Assembly: GCA_008921705.1 (NCBI GenBank)
Contig: VFFE01007516.1
Span: forward strand, 93,263-157,262
Reading direction: 5' to 3'
Length of the DNA stretch: 64,000 nt
Source of the DNA: Burhinus oedicnemus
Lineage: Eukaryota; Chordata; Aves; Charadriiformes; Burhinidae
The notes below the pieces were generated by a model. That model saw nothing but the letters and a program-made list of their open reading frames with translations, was not told the origin of the DNA and did no database searches. Below are positions 10,964 to 21,670 of the stretch, one piece after another; position 1 is the stretch's first letter; each line of letters begins with the position of its first letter. Position numbers and translations under genes: made by a program.

Positions 10964-13880
10964 GTACAAAATGACTGGGGAAGTTTCTCCATGGGATGAC
11001 AGAGAACAGGTCAGTCACCATTACCCTCAATGTGAAAGCTAATTCTGGGTGTGTGATTATCTGACGTACTGAAAGATGTGGTTTCCCAGCGTTTGCTTTT
11101 TTTTGGAGCTGGAAAAACATGGCAAAGTCATGGCTAAAACATGGGCAAACCTTTTACTGTGATTAGGTGGAGTCAGTACACAGAACTCAAGCTGAGAAGC
11201 CGAGCAATAAACTACAAGACACGAGACTAGACACAGCTCACGGCAGTGGGCACCCGGCTGGTGGCAAACCCTGCTCAGGTCTAACAAGGACTGGCTGTTA
11301 CTGAGCTTCCAGAGAAGCTCCTGCCATATTGCTGTTCACGGACACAGCTGGGAGCAGCACCCGGGGCAGAGGGGTGTTTGGCAGCACCTCTCCCCCTCGT
11401 TTGGCCATCGCAGCAGTAGGGATAGGGCTGGCTCCGGGGCAGTGGGATTTTGCAGAAGAGCACAGACTGCTGCTCCAAAGTCCCCAGCTCTGACCCAGTG
11501 TCAGGATTTCTCTTTTGTATCCAGGGGCTGCTGAGTCAAAAGGCTTTGCTTCTTACTCATTTGTCACCGAAGGACAGGTCTTCCTCCTGCCGCCAGGCAG
11601 AAATAGCATTGTGCTGTCCTGTCCCTGTGAGCGGGCAGCGCCAACCTCCCTAGCAGTGCACAGCGGTGCGCTGCAGCCTGTGGGCTCTGGCCGACGCAGG
11701 GACAATGTGCTGCCAACAGAGCGAGGACCGCAAGCCCCAGGCAACTTCTCGCAGTCGGGCTGGGTGAAAGGGACAACGGGGAAGGTACGGACATGTGAAG
11801 ACCTCAACCGGGCTAAAACAACAGCTGTCTACAGACAAACAAAAAACCCTCTCATATAGAAAATATTATGGCTTCAAATTAACCGAGACTAGCTGGTGGG
11901 TGGTGAGCAAGATTTGGGGCTGGCATCGGTATTTGGATGTTTATGAGAAACTACCAGCAGCCAACAGCCCGAAGTGCAGCCAAGAGAAGCCACAGCCTTT
12001 CAGGCAAGTCAAGCTTAGAAAGAGCTACATCTGTTCAAGCGACATCCTCCCATGTGAAACGCACACTCTGAAAGCATGGAGAATCCAACCGGCTAACACA
12101 TCAGGTCCAAAGCACACTTCGTTAGCCTGGCCTGAAGGTTATTCCTCTGCTCCAACTGCCAAGGCAGGGATGAGCACTTCCCGGGATTGTTCCCATTTTG
12201 CCATCTCCAAAAACACTGCTCGCTCACATCATACAAAACAAAACCACACAAAGCAGGAGACCGGAGTGAAATCCTTCCTTGAATCCAGACCCATGCTTCC
12301 CACCCACTACTGCTCGCTACAAACTGCCTCAAGGCTTCATGGTATTCCTAACGGGACTTTGTGGCTCCATCTTCTCGCAGATGGGATGAAGCCAGCCACT
12401 GGGCTGACATTTCAGCACCCGCCGACCTTTCCGAACAGCTTCCAACACAATAAAAGAATTGCCGTTCGCTTGCTACTTGACAATCTCCATTTCTGAAAGC
12501 CCTCTCTTCCCTGCAGCAGCAAGTAGGGAAAGGTGAGCTCTGTTACAAGAGAGGTAGTATGCAAAGTCTGGCTCTGTGGAGATAATCCTCCAACTGGTGT
12601 TCCTCGGGCAATCACACGCCCCAAGCTCACTGCTGGATACCCATAGGGTACACCATGCTGGAATGCGGTCCCCGTGGAGGTCCAGAGCTACTGTGGTGCG
12701 TGCAGAAGTGCATGCACGTCACCCCGCAGTCCCCTCCACAAAGGAACACAGGAAAGACCATCAGTGCTGCGTGCAGGAAGACCTTACAGAGTGGAGGGTG
12801 GGGAGGGTGGCACGCATCCAGAGAAGCCGGAGTCGTTCGAATGGCACACTTCTGCCAGCCTAGGAATGACTGACTGCAACGCAACCTTGGCCTCTTCTGT
12901 CCGAAGCACAGAACGGCTGTGCTGCAAGACAACTCTTATACCGAGATGGAGTATTGAGTGCAGGGACAGGTCGTCTTCAGTGGCTGGACCTCTATCGTGC
13001 AGAAGGGCAGGGCTGCTGCCGGTAGCTCAGGGTAAGATGGAGCGAAGACTGCCTGTGAAACTCCGGAAAAGGAGGATCGCCAAGTGTGAGGAAGACCTGG
13101 GAGAGCATTCAACGGCAGAGGTAGAGGGGGCGTGACACAGTCATCAAGGGTGATGAATGGGTAAAGGCATGGTGTAGGAAGGCTGCAAAAGAGCAGGGTT
13201 CCCAGCTAGCCTCTCCAGGAAGCACAGGAATGCATCGCCTCGCTCATCTCGGAGCCCATCGGTCCCTACGCGCTGCACCACCCTGCCCACAGGTGACACA
13301 GCGTGAAGGGAAGAGAAGGGACTAGAGGCTGGTCAAGACCTTCGGGTCCAGCATGTTATCATCTGTGAAGCCCAGATCCTCACCGCTTCTCCAGCTGGAG
13401 GGCCGGCATCTTCCCCATCACAGCCATGGCAGCTTCGCCACAGAGCAGTGACACCTTGTATCGCGGGAAGCTGCCACCTCTGCCCTGCCGGATAAGCACT
13501 GCTTCGGCAGCATTTCACCGGGGCCACAGCTCTGACCTCCCCCATGGTCCTCGGTCATTGGTTCTGTTCGTGTACTCGGCACAGCCTCCACGGGGGCCTA
13601 AGGTCTGCATGAAACTGTACACTCCACACATGCAAACCGTTCAGATGCGCGAACAACACAGGTTTGACACAGAGTCACTCTACAATGGGATCTCTCAATG
13701 CCCTGTGCACCCTGGGGGATCCTCCTGCCTCCCCCAAGGAGAGTTTTCAATCCTTGTACACTGTTGCCTTTACCATGTTTTTTGTTTCTGTTTTTTTAAA
13801 ACATGTTTTGAGGCTTCTATTAAAACACAGAAATACAGAACAATTAAAAACCAGCACAAGTTTTGCCTTTCCCAGCGACC

Positions 13881-13888
13881 TATTTACA
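13881..13888 (-). promoter_or_regulatory. BCL9L: Pumilio recognition element in BCL9L 3'UTR
   Basis: The minus strand reads TGTAAATA, an exact match to the UGUANAUA site of PUM1/PUM2. It lies about 460 bases after the stop codon. A single eight-base site is weak evidence on its own. Confidence 0.35.
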
Positions 13889-13927
13889 GCTAGTTCCAAA
13901 AACCCTCTTACACATTTTGGTTGCTTA

Positions 13928-14024
13928 AAAAGAAAAACAAAACAAAAACAAAACAAAAACAAAAAACAAGAAAAAAAAAGAAAAAGGGAAAAAGAGAGAG
14001 AGGAAAAAAAAGGAAAGAAAAACA
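13928..14024 (-). repeat. BCL9L: A-rich low-complexity tract; (UUUUG)-like in BCL9L mRNA
   Basis: The + strand is almost pure A with spaced C (AAAAC units), then A/G-rich. In the BCL9L transcript it becomes a run of UUUUG units flanked by pyrimidine-rich sequence, about 325-420 bases after the stop codon. It resembles an A-rich simple repeat; no flanking retroposon body was recognised. Confidence 0.75.
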
Positions 14025-14347
14025 CTTGACGGAGGAAAACTGTAAATGAAAACTTACGAACTGCTGCAGGGTCTGGACATCCCTGGTCACCACGCAAGGT
14101 CCAAAGTAACAGCCCCACTCCCAGCCCCTCCACCCTCCCCTTCCCCAAAAAAGAAAGGAAAAAGAAACCCAATTCACATCAAGTTTACTGCACATCTGGT
14201 TTTCTGTGTAGAGGGCGAATCCGATATGAAAAGCATCCCACGTGGTGTCCTCCACTGGCGTTGGCCCCCAACCCTCCCCCGAAGAAAGGCTGAAAAACGT
14301 TTGTCCAGGCAGCCGGGTCCCCTCCCCACCCCAAGCACCGGCTGGGG

Positions 14348-15507
14348 TTAGAACGGCAGGTTTGCCATGTTCCCCGGCCCGGGGATGTAACTCATCTGGC
14401 TGTCCAGGGAGACACTCCTCTGCCTCATCTGGTGCGTGACCATGAGGTTCTGCTGAGGCGGGGGCCCCATAAGAGAGCCCTGAGGTGACATCATGTGTCC
14501 CGTCTGAGCATACATCTCCCCTGACACAGACATACTCCTCTGTTTGGCCTGCATTAGCATGAAATTCTGCTGGGCCATCAGGCTCTGCTGCGGAGACATC
14601 ATGCCCTGGTGCATGCTGTTGCCCATCATGCCTTGCTGGGGCGGTATGCCTGTCCTGCCCAACATGGGCACCTGTCCGGGATGGCACATGGGCATGCCAA
14701 GTCCCCTCTGCACACCCTGCTGCCCGGGGAGGCTGGGGGCATTCATACCTGGCCGCACCGGGGGCTGGTCAGCCATCATGTTCTGTAGGTTCATGAGGTG
14801 GAGGTTGGAAGGCTGCGATTTGGGCGCTTGGCTATCGCTCTTGGGGAAGTACTGCAAGGTGCTGCTTGGCTTCTCTGACGGGATGATCCTGGACAGGTCA
14901 AACTCAGGGATACCTGTGGGTGTGGGGCGGATGACCTCACTGAGCTCGGGGTCGTTCAACACCGATGCCACCCCAGGAAGCACGGGTGGGTAGGGCTCGC
15001 CGATCCGAGGAGGGATGTTCTTGCCCATCATGTGCTGCTGAGGGGGCATCTGGCCGGGCTGCTGGGAGGGAAGGTCCTCAGGTGGCAAGGGCATCCCTGG
15101 AGGGTAATGCTGCTGCATCCCAGGGCCCCCTCCCCCGCTGGGGGCCATGGGCATGCCTCCAGCGGGCGACGGCATGGCGTTGTGGGGCTGCTGCATGCGG
15201 GGGAACACAAGCTGGTTGGAAGGAATCATCTGTGAACTGTTGGGCATGGGGCCACACTGCTGGTTCAACGAGTCCTGGGGCCCCGGGGGCAGCATCATGG
15301 GGTTCTGGGGGGGGACGCCTGCCCCCGGCGCACTCGGGTGCATAGGAATGTTGGAGCCCAGAGGGTTTGGGGAGGACATCATGGAAGTGGGGGGCAGTTC
15401 GTGGGAGAGAGGTTGCTGACCAGGCAGGTTCATTCCCATGGGGCTCTGAGAGGATCCAGGCCCCACGGAGTTCAAGTGCAGTTGATTCGGCTGATTCCCC
15501 GTCACGC
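14348..15507 (-). CDS. BCL9L: BCL9L last coding exon (C-terminal region)
   Basis: This exon encodes residues 1125-1510 and stops at TAA (14350-14348) after MANLPF, the family's C-terminal end. The acceptor is TCTCCTTAG|GC (AG at 15509-15508). The first two bases complete a Gly codon begun in the previous exon. Residues about 1304-1347 (from VASVLNDPELSEVIRP to TLQYFPK) form the strongly conserved C-terminal homology block shared with BCL9. The rest is Pro/Met/Gln/Gly-rich and probably disordered, typical of a transcriptional scaffold. An open frame continues upstream to 15670, but that part is intron: it is not BCL9-like and crosses the acceptor. Confidence 0.95.
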
Positions 15508-16795
15508 CTAAGGAGATGAAAAGGACAGAATAGTTAAACTTTGCCCACAGACCTCTCAGGGCTGCAAAATCCACACCCTGGAAGCCTGCCGAGCACTCCT
15601 GCTCAGAAAGCCCCGATTGCAGAGTGTGATACTCAGTAAGCAGTCGCAAGATGGGCTTGCAAAGTGCCAATGTCAGGAAAAAGTGTCCAGGCTCCAGCTC
15701 CCCGAGCCCATGAGCAGCAGAGAGCTAATTCCAGCTTCATCCAGTCCTACGGTGGATTTGAAGTTCCTTACGGCCCACTGATTTTAGAGTCCCAGCTGTC
15801 TTTGCACATTGGGACAGCCCTATACCGTGATCTCAGCAGGGCTCTCAGCAGCCTGGAAGGCACCGAGGAGTGACCCTTCACCACTGCCTGCCTGCAGGGT
15901 TAGTCACCCGGCAAGCTCCTGTGACCACACGACCTTGGGTGGCAAGGAGGAAAAAAAAAGCCTAAGAGTTGGCAGCCTGACACAGGTGCTGTCCAGGAGG
16001 GAGGGCTGTGCTCATCGATCCAGCAGAGCGACCAGTGCCTGCGGAGGAGTCTGGGTTAGGAGGAAGCCAATGCATTTGCATGTCTGTGGTCAACCTAAGC
16101 GACTGCTCAGCAGTGGAAGAGGCAAAAAGTTGATTTTTTATTTTGAAAACTGCCAAAAATATTTATCAGACAGCTTTAACCCCCTAAATCAAGTGGTACA
16201 GCATGCTGGAATTCCCCTTTGGGCTAGTCACCAAGTAACTAAAAACACTCATTTGCCTAGCTGTCCTCACCAGTGCCACCAGCTAGCGGAGCGTATCTGG
16301 CTGTTGCCTACTGAAATCAGAACTATGCTATGACACAGCCTTGCCTCTGCAGGCACCTGGGCTCCACTCAAAACACCAGACTCCCAAACCCTGTTCAGAG
16401 CAAACCTGTCCCACTGCACAAGAACACAAGGGCTCCAAGCAGCAGACCTCTGCCTGCAAGTCCTGGGCCTGAGGCAACTCCGGGAGCCACAAAAATCCAG
16501 GGCCAACGTGTCTGCACAGGGTAAAGGCAGTTCTGAAAAATTCCAGAGCTGGTGGAAGAAGGGTGCCTCAAGTGCCAGACCAGTTCACGTCCTTCCAGAC
16601 AGCACACCCAAGCCAAAAGCTGATGGACAGCCCGGGCACAAGGCAGACTGTTACGAATGAGGGCAAATTTAAACTACTTGACATGGCAGTCAGTGAGAAA
16701 AGAGTTTCTAATGCCTCCTCCACCTGGTGCCTCAGGCCTGTTGGCAGCCACAAGATGGTCTGACCCCTCACAAGCCCGGCCCCAGAAGTATGTAC
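15508..16795 (-). other. BCL9L: BCL9L intron before the last exon
   Basis: The intron starts (minus strand) with GTACAT at 16795 and ends in TTAG. A perfect octamer (ATTTGCAT on +) lies at 16074-16081. No repeat or RNA gene was recognised. Confidence 0.85.
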
Positions 16796-17056
16796 CTGAC
16801 AGGCTTCCAGGCGGGAGCATAGGCCTGTCTGGCAGCAGCTCATCATCAGAGGTGGCAATGGTTTTGATGGCATTGTGGTAAAGCGGTGTGGAGCTGGGCA
16901 TGGCATACTTGGACATCTGGGACATCATCAGCGAGAGGGGGTTCTGGGAGGGGGATGGATCTGGAGAGGAAGTAAAAGGCATGTTGGGATTCATGGTGCT
17001 AGAGGTGTTACTGGCTGGCGCGGAAGAGCTGCTCCGAGGCCCAGAAGGGAGAGAAC
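16796..17056 (-). CDS. BCL9L: BCL9L penultimate coding exon
   Basis: This 261-base exon encodes residues 1038-1125, from SLPSGPRSSSS through NPLSLMMSQMSKYAMPSSTPLYHNAIKTIATSDDELLPDRP (given here in pieces of the reading). This segment is nearly identical to the corresponding part of mammalian BCL9L as I remember it. The acceptor is CTTGCAG|GT (AG at 17058-17057) and the donor CTGTCAG|GTACAT. Both boundaries split a Gly codon after base 1, so the phases match the flanking exons exactly. Confidence 0.93.
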
Positions 17057-17538
17057 CTGCAAGCAAGAGAAAGACCAGCTGAGTACTGCCTGTGCACCAT
17101 GGCTTGCTCCCGTCAGACAGCAACCCCGTTCCCTCCTACCAACGCCAGCAACCAGAGGAGGCTGCAAAAACCCAGAGGTGGCACAGCCCAGCACCCTCTG
17201 TACTCTGAGGAGGCTCATGTGGAGACCTTGCTCCAGAACAGTGATGGACTTCCACTTCAAACTGCCCCGAACTGCCCAACACAGACACATCTTTTGCTGC
17301 CTGTATCACAGACCACAAACTGCGGTTGAAGTAAAAGCTGCTGTGTTTGCCCTCCCATCTACCTGAAAAGGCCCCGTTTGGATTCCTGCAAAGAAAGACT
17401 TGCTCCACGTAAGGGCATGCACAGGCACAAGTATCTCCCCATTCCTGTGACAGCATGCGGGCTAGAGGGAAACACTGTTCACACACTCAACCAAAACCAA
17501 ACATGCATGTGCACTCTCACACAAGATACCCGGCATAC
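17057..17538 (-). other. BCL9L: BCL9L intron, 482 bases
   Basis: This short intron runs from GTATGC (17538) to CTTGCAG on the minus strand. No other feature was recognised in it. Confidence 0.88.
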
Positions 17539-19930
17539 CCTGATCCAGTCCTCCCATGGGAGTAGACGAGTTCATGCTGAGAGTCTGCTTGCTCTGGTTG
17601 ACTCCTGGGCTGGGCATGGTGGCTTTGGGAGAGGGCACCCAACCGGGGGAAGGAACAGCCATAGAAGGGGACTTCAGGCGGCTTGGTGAGCCAGTTGGAG
17701 ACCGGACGTTAAGCGAGGAGCTCATAACCTGGGGGGACTTGAGGGGTCCAGACTGGTTTGAAGGTGGCATGCTGACCATCTGCGAGGGAGTCTGTGGGGA
17801 CTTGAGGTTGGCAGAGGGAGAGGTGACCAGTGGCGAGTGCACCTGGCTGAGGGTGGGAGACTTGAGGTGACCCATGCTGGGGGAGTTCATCTGGCTGATG
17901 TTGATGGTGAGGTCAGAGGGCCGGCGGCCCAGCCCCCGGGAAGGTGCTGGGTGCATGTTGGCCAGGTTGCCCCCTTGTGTGGGAGTGGGATTGGAGGCTG
18001 GAGGCAGAGGGATGTGGCTGAGCCTGGTGGTGCCACTGATGCTCCCGACAGGCATGGTGCCCTGCTCTGGGCTGAACATGTCTGAGCCGCTGCCCATCTC
18101 CTGAGGCATGTTGGGGTAGGGTCCTTGCCCGCTCGAGAAGCTTTGCTGTCCTTGATTGGGGAACTGGGAGGGAATCATCATTTTCTGGGGTCCCCCCAGC
18201 ATTGCACTGCCATTGCCATTCTGAGCCCTCGCCCTGGCCAGCTCCTCAGGGCTCATGCCCTGGTGGGCCATCATGTCAGGGCCTCTCATCTTCTGCGACA
18301 TCATCATCTGCTGCTGCGGGGTCATCTGGACATTGAGGTTCATGTTCATGTTCATGTTGACATTCATGTTCATATTGAGGTTACCGGGGCCCATAGGTGC
18401 ATCCATGTCCCGAAGGCCCGACTGACTCATAGGGGGGCTCAGCATCGCCCGAGTGCCTGCAAAATCCATTCCCATCGGGGCACTGCTCAGGCTGTCCCCT
18501 GTTATCTGCCCAGCAAACATGGATGGATCCATCTGCCTGTGAGCCTGTATCATCCTCTCCATTTCCATGCCCTGGCTCATGGAGTTGCTGGACATCCCCA
18601 TGGGCCTCTGCATTGCCACTGGGCGTTTCTCCATCAGCTGATGCCGCAGGATCTCCTCCCTGGCACGGGGATTCATGAACCTTTCGGGGTCCCCTTGCCC
18701 TGATGGGTAGGGCAGGGTGCCTTGCGGAAAGTTCCCGGGGCCTCCCATAGGAGGCATATCATCGCTCCATCCCATGCCAGGCCTGACTGGCCTCTGCATG
18801 GCATTCATGGGCCCAAGAGCATCCAAGGGCATGTTCTGCATCCCTCCGAAGCCAGAGACTCTCTGCATTTGATTCCCAGGGAACCGTGGCCCTGGGAAGG
18901 GTGGCCCCCCCCGCAGCTGCATAGGGTCCTGCACATCTATGGGTCCCCGCAGCTGGCTGCCCATCCCTGGCGGCCACTGCTCTCCAGGCTTGCTGTGGTA
19001 GGGTGGCGGGGGCCCACGCATCATCATGCTCCCCATTGACTGCGGGATCATGATCTCCTGCATGGGCCGGCCGTGGATACTGATCTGCTCCTCTTTCCGT
19101 CGCTTTTCCTCATAGTACTCTTCCTGCAACTTCCTCCAGGCCACTTGCTCTGGTGTCAGGCTGTCCTGGTTCAGCCGCTGCATCATCATGTTCATCTGCT
19201 GCCCCATGTCAGCGCCTGGGTGGTGGGGCACCTCGTGTTCCAGACTGGGCCCACCAAGGCTCTGGGTCTGGGAGATCATGGACTGCAGAGGCTCTTCATA
19301 CTTCTTCATGCTGGGGGGGGGTGCAGGGGGCTGGGCAGGGGCAGCCTGCGGCTGAGGGGCAGTCCCACCCTCACCTGCGTTTTGGCTGGACTTCATGAAG
19401 GGCTCAGCCTCCCCACTGCGCAGCAGCAGCCGCTCAATGTCCCGCAGGGTCTGCAGAGAGCGCTCTCGGTGCTCCAGCTGCTCCTTCGAGAGCCCTTCCG
19501 AGTTCATGGGGTTCCTGGGGCCCAGGCCTGCCTGCCCGTTCCCCGGCATCCCTGGACCCGGGCCCTCCCCGAGGAGGCCAGAGCTGGATGTGGCGGAGGA
19601 GTCCACTTGCCCAGGCTGCATGGTGTTGGCAGACGCGGTGGGCGTATTTGGGTGGTTACTCCCAGGCTGGTTGCTGCCGCTGTTGTTCCCCAAAGGGTTG
19701 GGAGTCAGATCTCTCCGGACATCTTCGCTTGTCCCTTCCTGGGGCAGGCTGCTGGGTGCTGGCAAAGGTGCTTGACTGATGGTCTGAGGTGGAGGCGGAG
19801 GCTGCGGTGGGGGAGGCTGCGGCTGTGGCTGACTCGCCTGAGGTGCTGGTGGCTGGGACTGTGGAGTGTTGGCAGCAGGAGGGTTAATCGGAAGCGGCTC
19901 AGCAACCCCCAGGACTTTAGGAGCTGGTGC
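17539..19930 (-). CDS. BCL9L: BCL9L large central exon (HD2, beta-catenin-binding region)
   Basis: This 2392-base exon encodes residues 241-1037 plus one base of the next codon. BCL9L is a nuclear adaptor that links beta-catenin to Pygopus in Wnt-driven transcription. Residues about 386-410 (GLSKEQLEHRERSLQTLRDI, then ERLLL) form HD2, the helix that binds the first armadillo repeat of beta-catenin. Leu402 and Ile405 correspond to the BCL9 residues whose mutation abolishes that contact. A second charged segment, TPEQVAWRKLQEEYYEEKRRK, written here only as far as the helix core, follows in the family order. The N-terminal 60 residues are Pro/Gln-rich. An Asn-Met repeat spans residues 757-775. 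Repeated LKSP/SPLVTSP motifs near the end are potential proline-directed phosphosites. The acceptor is CTGTGCCAG|GCA and the donor CAGG|GTATGC. The + strand open frame at 19073-19978 is an antisense shadow. Confidence 0.96.
18326..18382 (-). repeat. BCL9L: Imperfect ATGAAC repeat encoding an Asn-Met tract
   Basis: A coding tandem repeat of AAC-ATG-type codons encodes residues 757-775, alternating Asn with Met, Val or Leu. The same tract is present in mammalian BCL9L as I recall, so it appears to be an old, preserved repeat, not a recent expansion. Confidence 0.85.
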
Positions 19931-20337
19931 CTGGCACAGAAAAGAGAAATAAACATGAGCAGGAAAAACCCTAGGTAGGTATTCTTCCCTGCACCCCACA
20001 GGAGACCTCTCTGTCCCAAAAACATGCCCCGTGGCAGTTCATCTTCATTCCTTGCAGGGAAGAAGCAGGCCCTGTTGCATGCCCTGGAAAGGCACAATCA
20101 GGTATTCTGCCCACGTGGCTGCGAGGTCCCATCCCAACCTTTTCACAGCTGACAGCAGCCAGGACTCACTCCAAAGAGGTTCCACAGCAAAGCAGCTTTC
20201 CACCCCACTGAAAGGGCATTCTGATAGCCCCTTCCTCTACAGTCGAGCCAAGCGCCGGGGGAGAACAGCCATCTCAGAAGGGAATGGTCAGTCAGCAGCA
20301 TGTGCCGACAGAAGCACTTGGTTCATTGTTGGTATAC
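19931..20337 (-). other. BCL9L: BCL9L intron, 407 bases
   Basis: The intron runs from GTATAC (20337) to a pyrimidine tract ending TGTGCCAG. No additional feature was recognised. Confidence 0.88.
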
Positions 20338-20422
20338 CTGGTCTAGCTTTGCCCGCGGGACATTCTGCTGATGGTAGGCCAGAATGGAGTCAGCTCGGCC
20401 CTGCAGGACAGCTTCTGCAGCT
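20338..20422 (-). CDS. BCL9L: BCL9L exon encoding the second half of HD1
   Basis: This 85-base exon encodes residues 213-240 (AAEAVLQGRADSILAYHQQN, then VPRAKLDQ), the distal half of HD1, which binds the PHD finger of Pygopus. The acceptor is CTCCCCAG|A, and the single A completes a Thr codon (AC|A) from the preceding exon. The donor is GACCAG|GTATAC in phase 0. An alternative AG two bases further in would break the frame. Confidence 0.95.
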
Positions 20423-21178
20423 CTGGGGAGAGAGCACAAACCGCTTGAGAACAGGCATTTTGCCCCATCCCACCCATCCTGGGCCCCAGGTGCCACCTCC
20501 GCTCTTCAGTCCTGCAGGAAGAGGGAAATCTCTGGAGGTCACCGAGAAGGGGGGATATTCTCAGAGTCCTCCCACCTGTCCTGCGCAGGCCCTAGTGAAG
20601 TTCTCCAACTGATGATCGCTTGCCCTGGAATTTCCCTCTTCCCATGTCCTGTGATGGGCACTCGGCTCTGCCTTGTGCCTGCTGTTGCCTGCTGCTGGCT
20701 GTTGCTGAGATGCTCCGGGATCTACCACACCCAACCTGTCGTATAGCAGAGCTCTAAAACTAAACAGCCTTGCTAAGACTCCACAGCTGAGACAATGCAG
20801 GACAGAAGGGAGGAATCGAGCAGAGGGCACCAAGTGTTACACAGCACTCCCTGTGACACCCAGCCCCTTGGATACTTCCGAATCAGGGCAGCAGTCCATA
20901 CTGCTTCCGGTGAATCTTTTCATTGGATGCTGGCTAGGTGTACTCAATGGCGCATGTCGCAGAACGCAGTGCCAGGCATCACTGGGAGGAAGTGTGCATT
21001 TAAAACAAAGTTTGCCCACCAGCAGTAGCTGCCAGCTCCCGAACCTCAGAGGGGACCCACTCTGTGCAACTAAAGCGATGTGGGTCTGTTCAGTTCTCTT
21101 GTACTCAAGTGCAGCAGGCAGGTGCAGCAGGCCAGCCCTGCGCCAGCAGAGGACGGATGGACAGGGTTTACTGCTTAC
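20423..21178 (-). other. BCL9L: BCL9L intron, 756 bases
   Basis: The intron runs from GTAAGC (21178) to CTCCCCAG. It interrupts HD1 between Thr212 and Ala213. No repeat or RNA gene was recognised. Confidence 0.87.
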
Positions 21179-21389
21179 GTGTTAGCAAGGTGCGTTGTAA
21201 AGACGTAAACGAACTGCGAGGGCTGCTTTCCTGTTCCACCGCCTCCACCTCCTGCAGCGTCTGACCGTAAGCCAGGGGCAGCACCATGAGGCACGCTGGA
21301 AGAACTGCTCTCGTTCAGGTTCGGCAGTGGGTTGGACCCTGGGCCAAGCTGCGAGGCCGTGGACATCGCAGGATCTGCTACATTACAAT
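21179..21389 (-). CDS. BCL9L: BCL9L exon encoding the first half of HD1
   Basis: This 211-base exon encodes residues 143-212, from CNVADPAM through a Ser run and a Gly-rich stretch to SQFVYVFTTHLANT. The last part (about 200-212) is the N-terminal half of HD1, contacting Pygopus. The acceptor is CTCCCGCAG|AT (AG at 21391-21390); its first two bases complete Asn142. The donor is AACAC|GTAAGC. Human BCL9L has a similar Gly-run directly before HD1. A GC-rich, CpG-dense segment lies immediately upstream on the minus strand. Confidence 0.94.
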
Positions 21390-21670
21390 CTGCGGGAGCG
21401 CAGGGAAGAAGCGGCTGAAGGCGGCGCAGCGGGACAGCCCAAGCGGCCTCCGCTGCGGCTCCGCGGGAAGGAGCAGGCAGGAGGCAGGGAGCCGGGACAG
21501 AGACCTGCGGGGCAGAGGCAGAGCCGCCGCCGGCCGGGCCACCGGGAGGTGGCAGCACCCGCCCGCCCGTCCGTCCCCGCCGTCGCCTCCCGGTGCCTCA
21601 GCACGGGGCCCGATGCTCTCCTCCTCTCCCTGCCCCCAGGAACGGGGAAAAGAGGGGATGCCGTCCGCCG
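21320..21670. other. Intragenic CpG-dense segment
   Basis: There are many CpG dinucleotides in about 350 bases (for example around 21,410-21,580), well above the flanking introns by eye. It overlaps the 5' side of the exon at 21,389. It could be an orphan CpG island or an alternative promoter; no TATA box or transcript evidence is available. Confidence 0.55.

Larger units (their letters stand above)
10795..14347 (-). other. BCL9L: BCL9L 3'UTR (predicted extent)
   Basis: About 3.5 kb lie between the BCL9L stop codon (14350-14348) and the ATTAAA signal. On the mRNA strand it holds a G/U-rich tract soon after the stop (14024-13928), a perfect Pumilio-type UGUAAAUA (13888-13881) and an AU-rich tract near the 3' end (10963-10920). 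Long 3'UTRs are usual for the BCL9 family. The open frame at 11795-12496 on the opposite strand shows no domain and is not called as a gene. Confidence 0.65.

Noticed and set aside
11795..12496. 233-codon open frame on + within the BCL9L 3'UTR
   Set aside because: No domain, no splice or promoter support; antisense to a predicted UTR.
15510..15670. Upstream extension of the last BCL9L exon reading frame
   Set aside because: It lies beyond the acceptor at 15,508 and has no BCL9-like sequence, so it is intron.
19073..19978. 301-codon open frame on + opposite the large BCL9L exon
   Set aside because: It is an antisense shadow of well-supported coding sequence.
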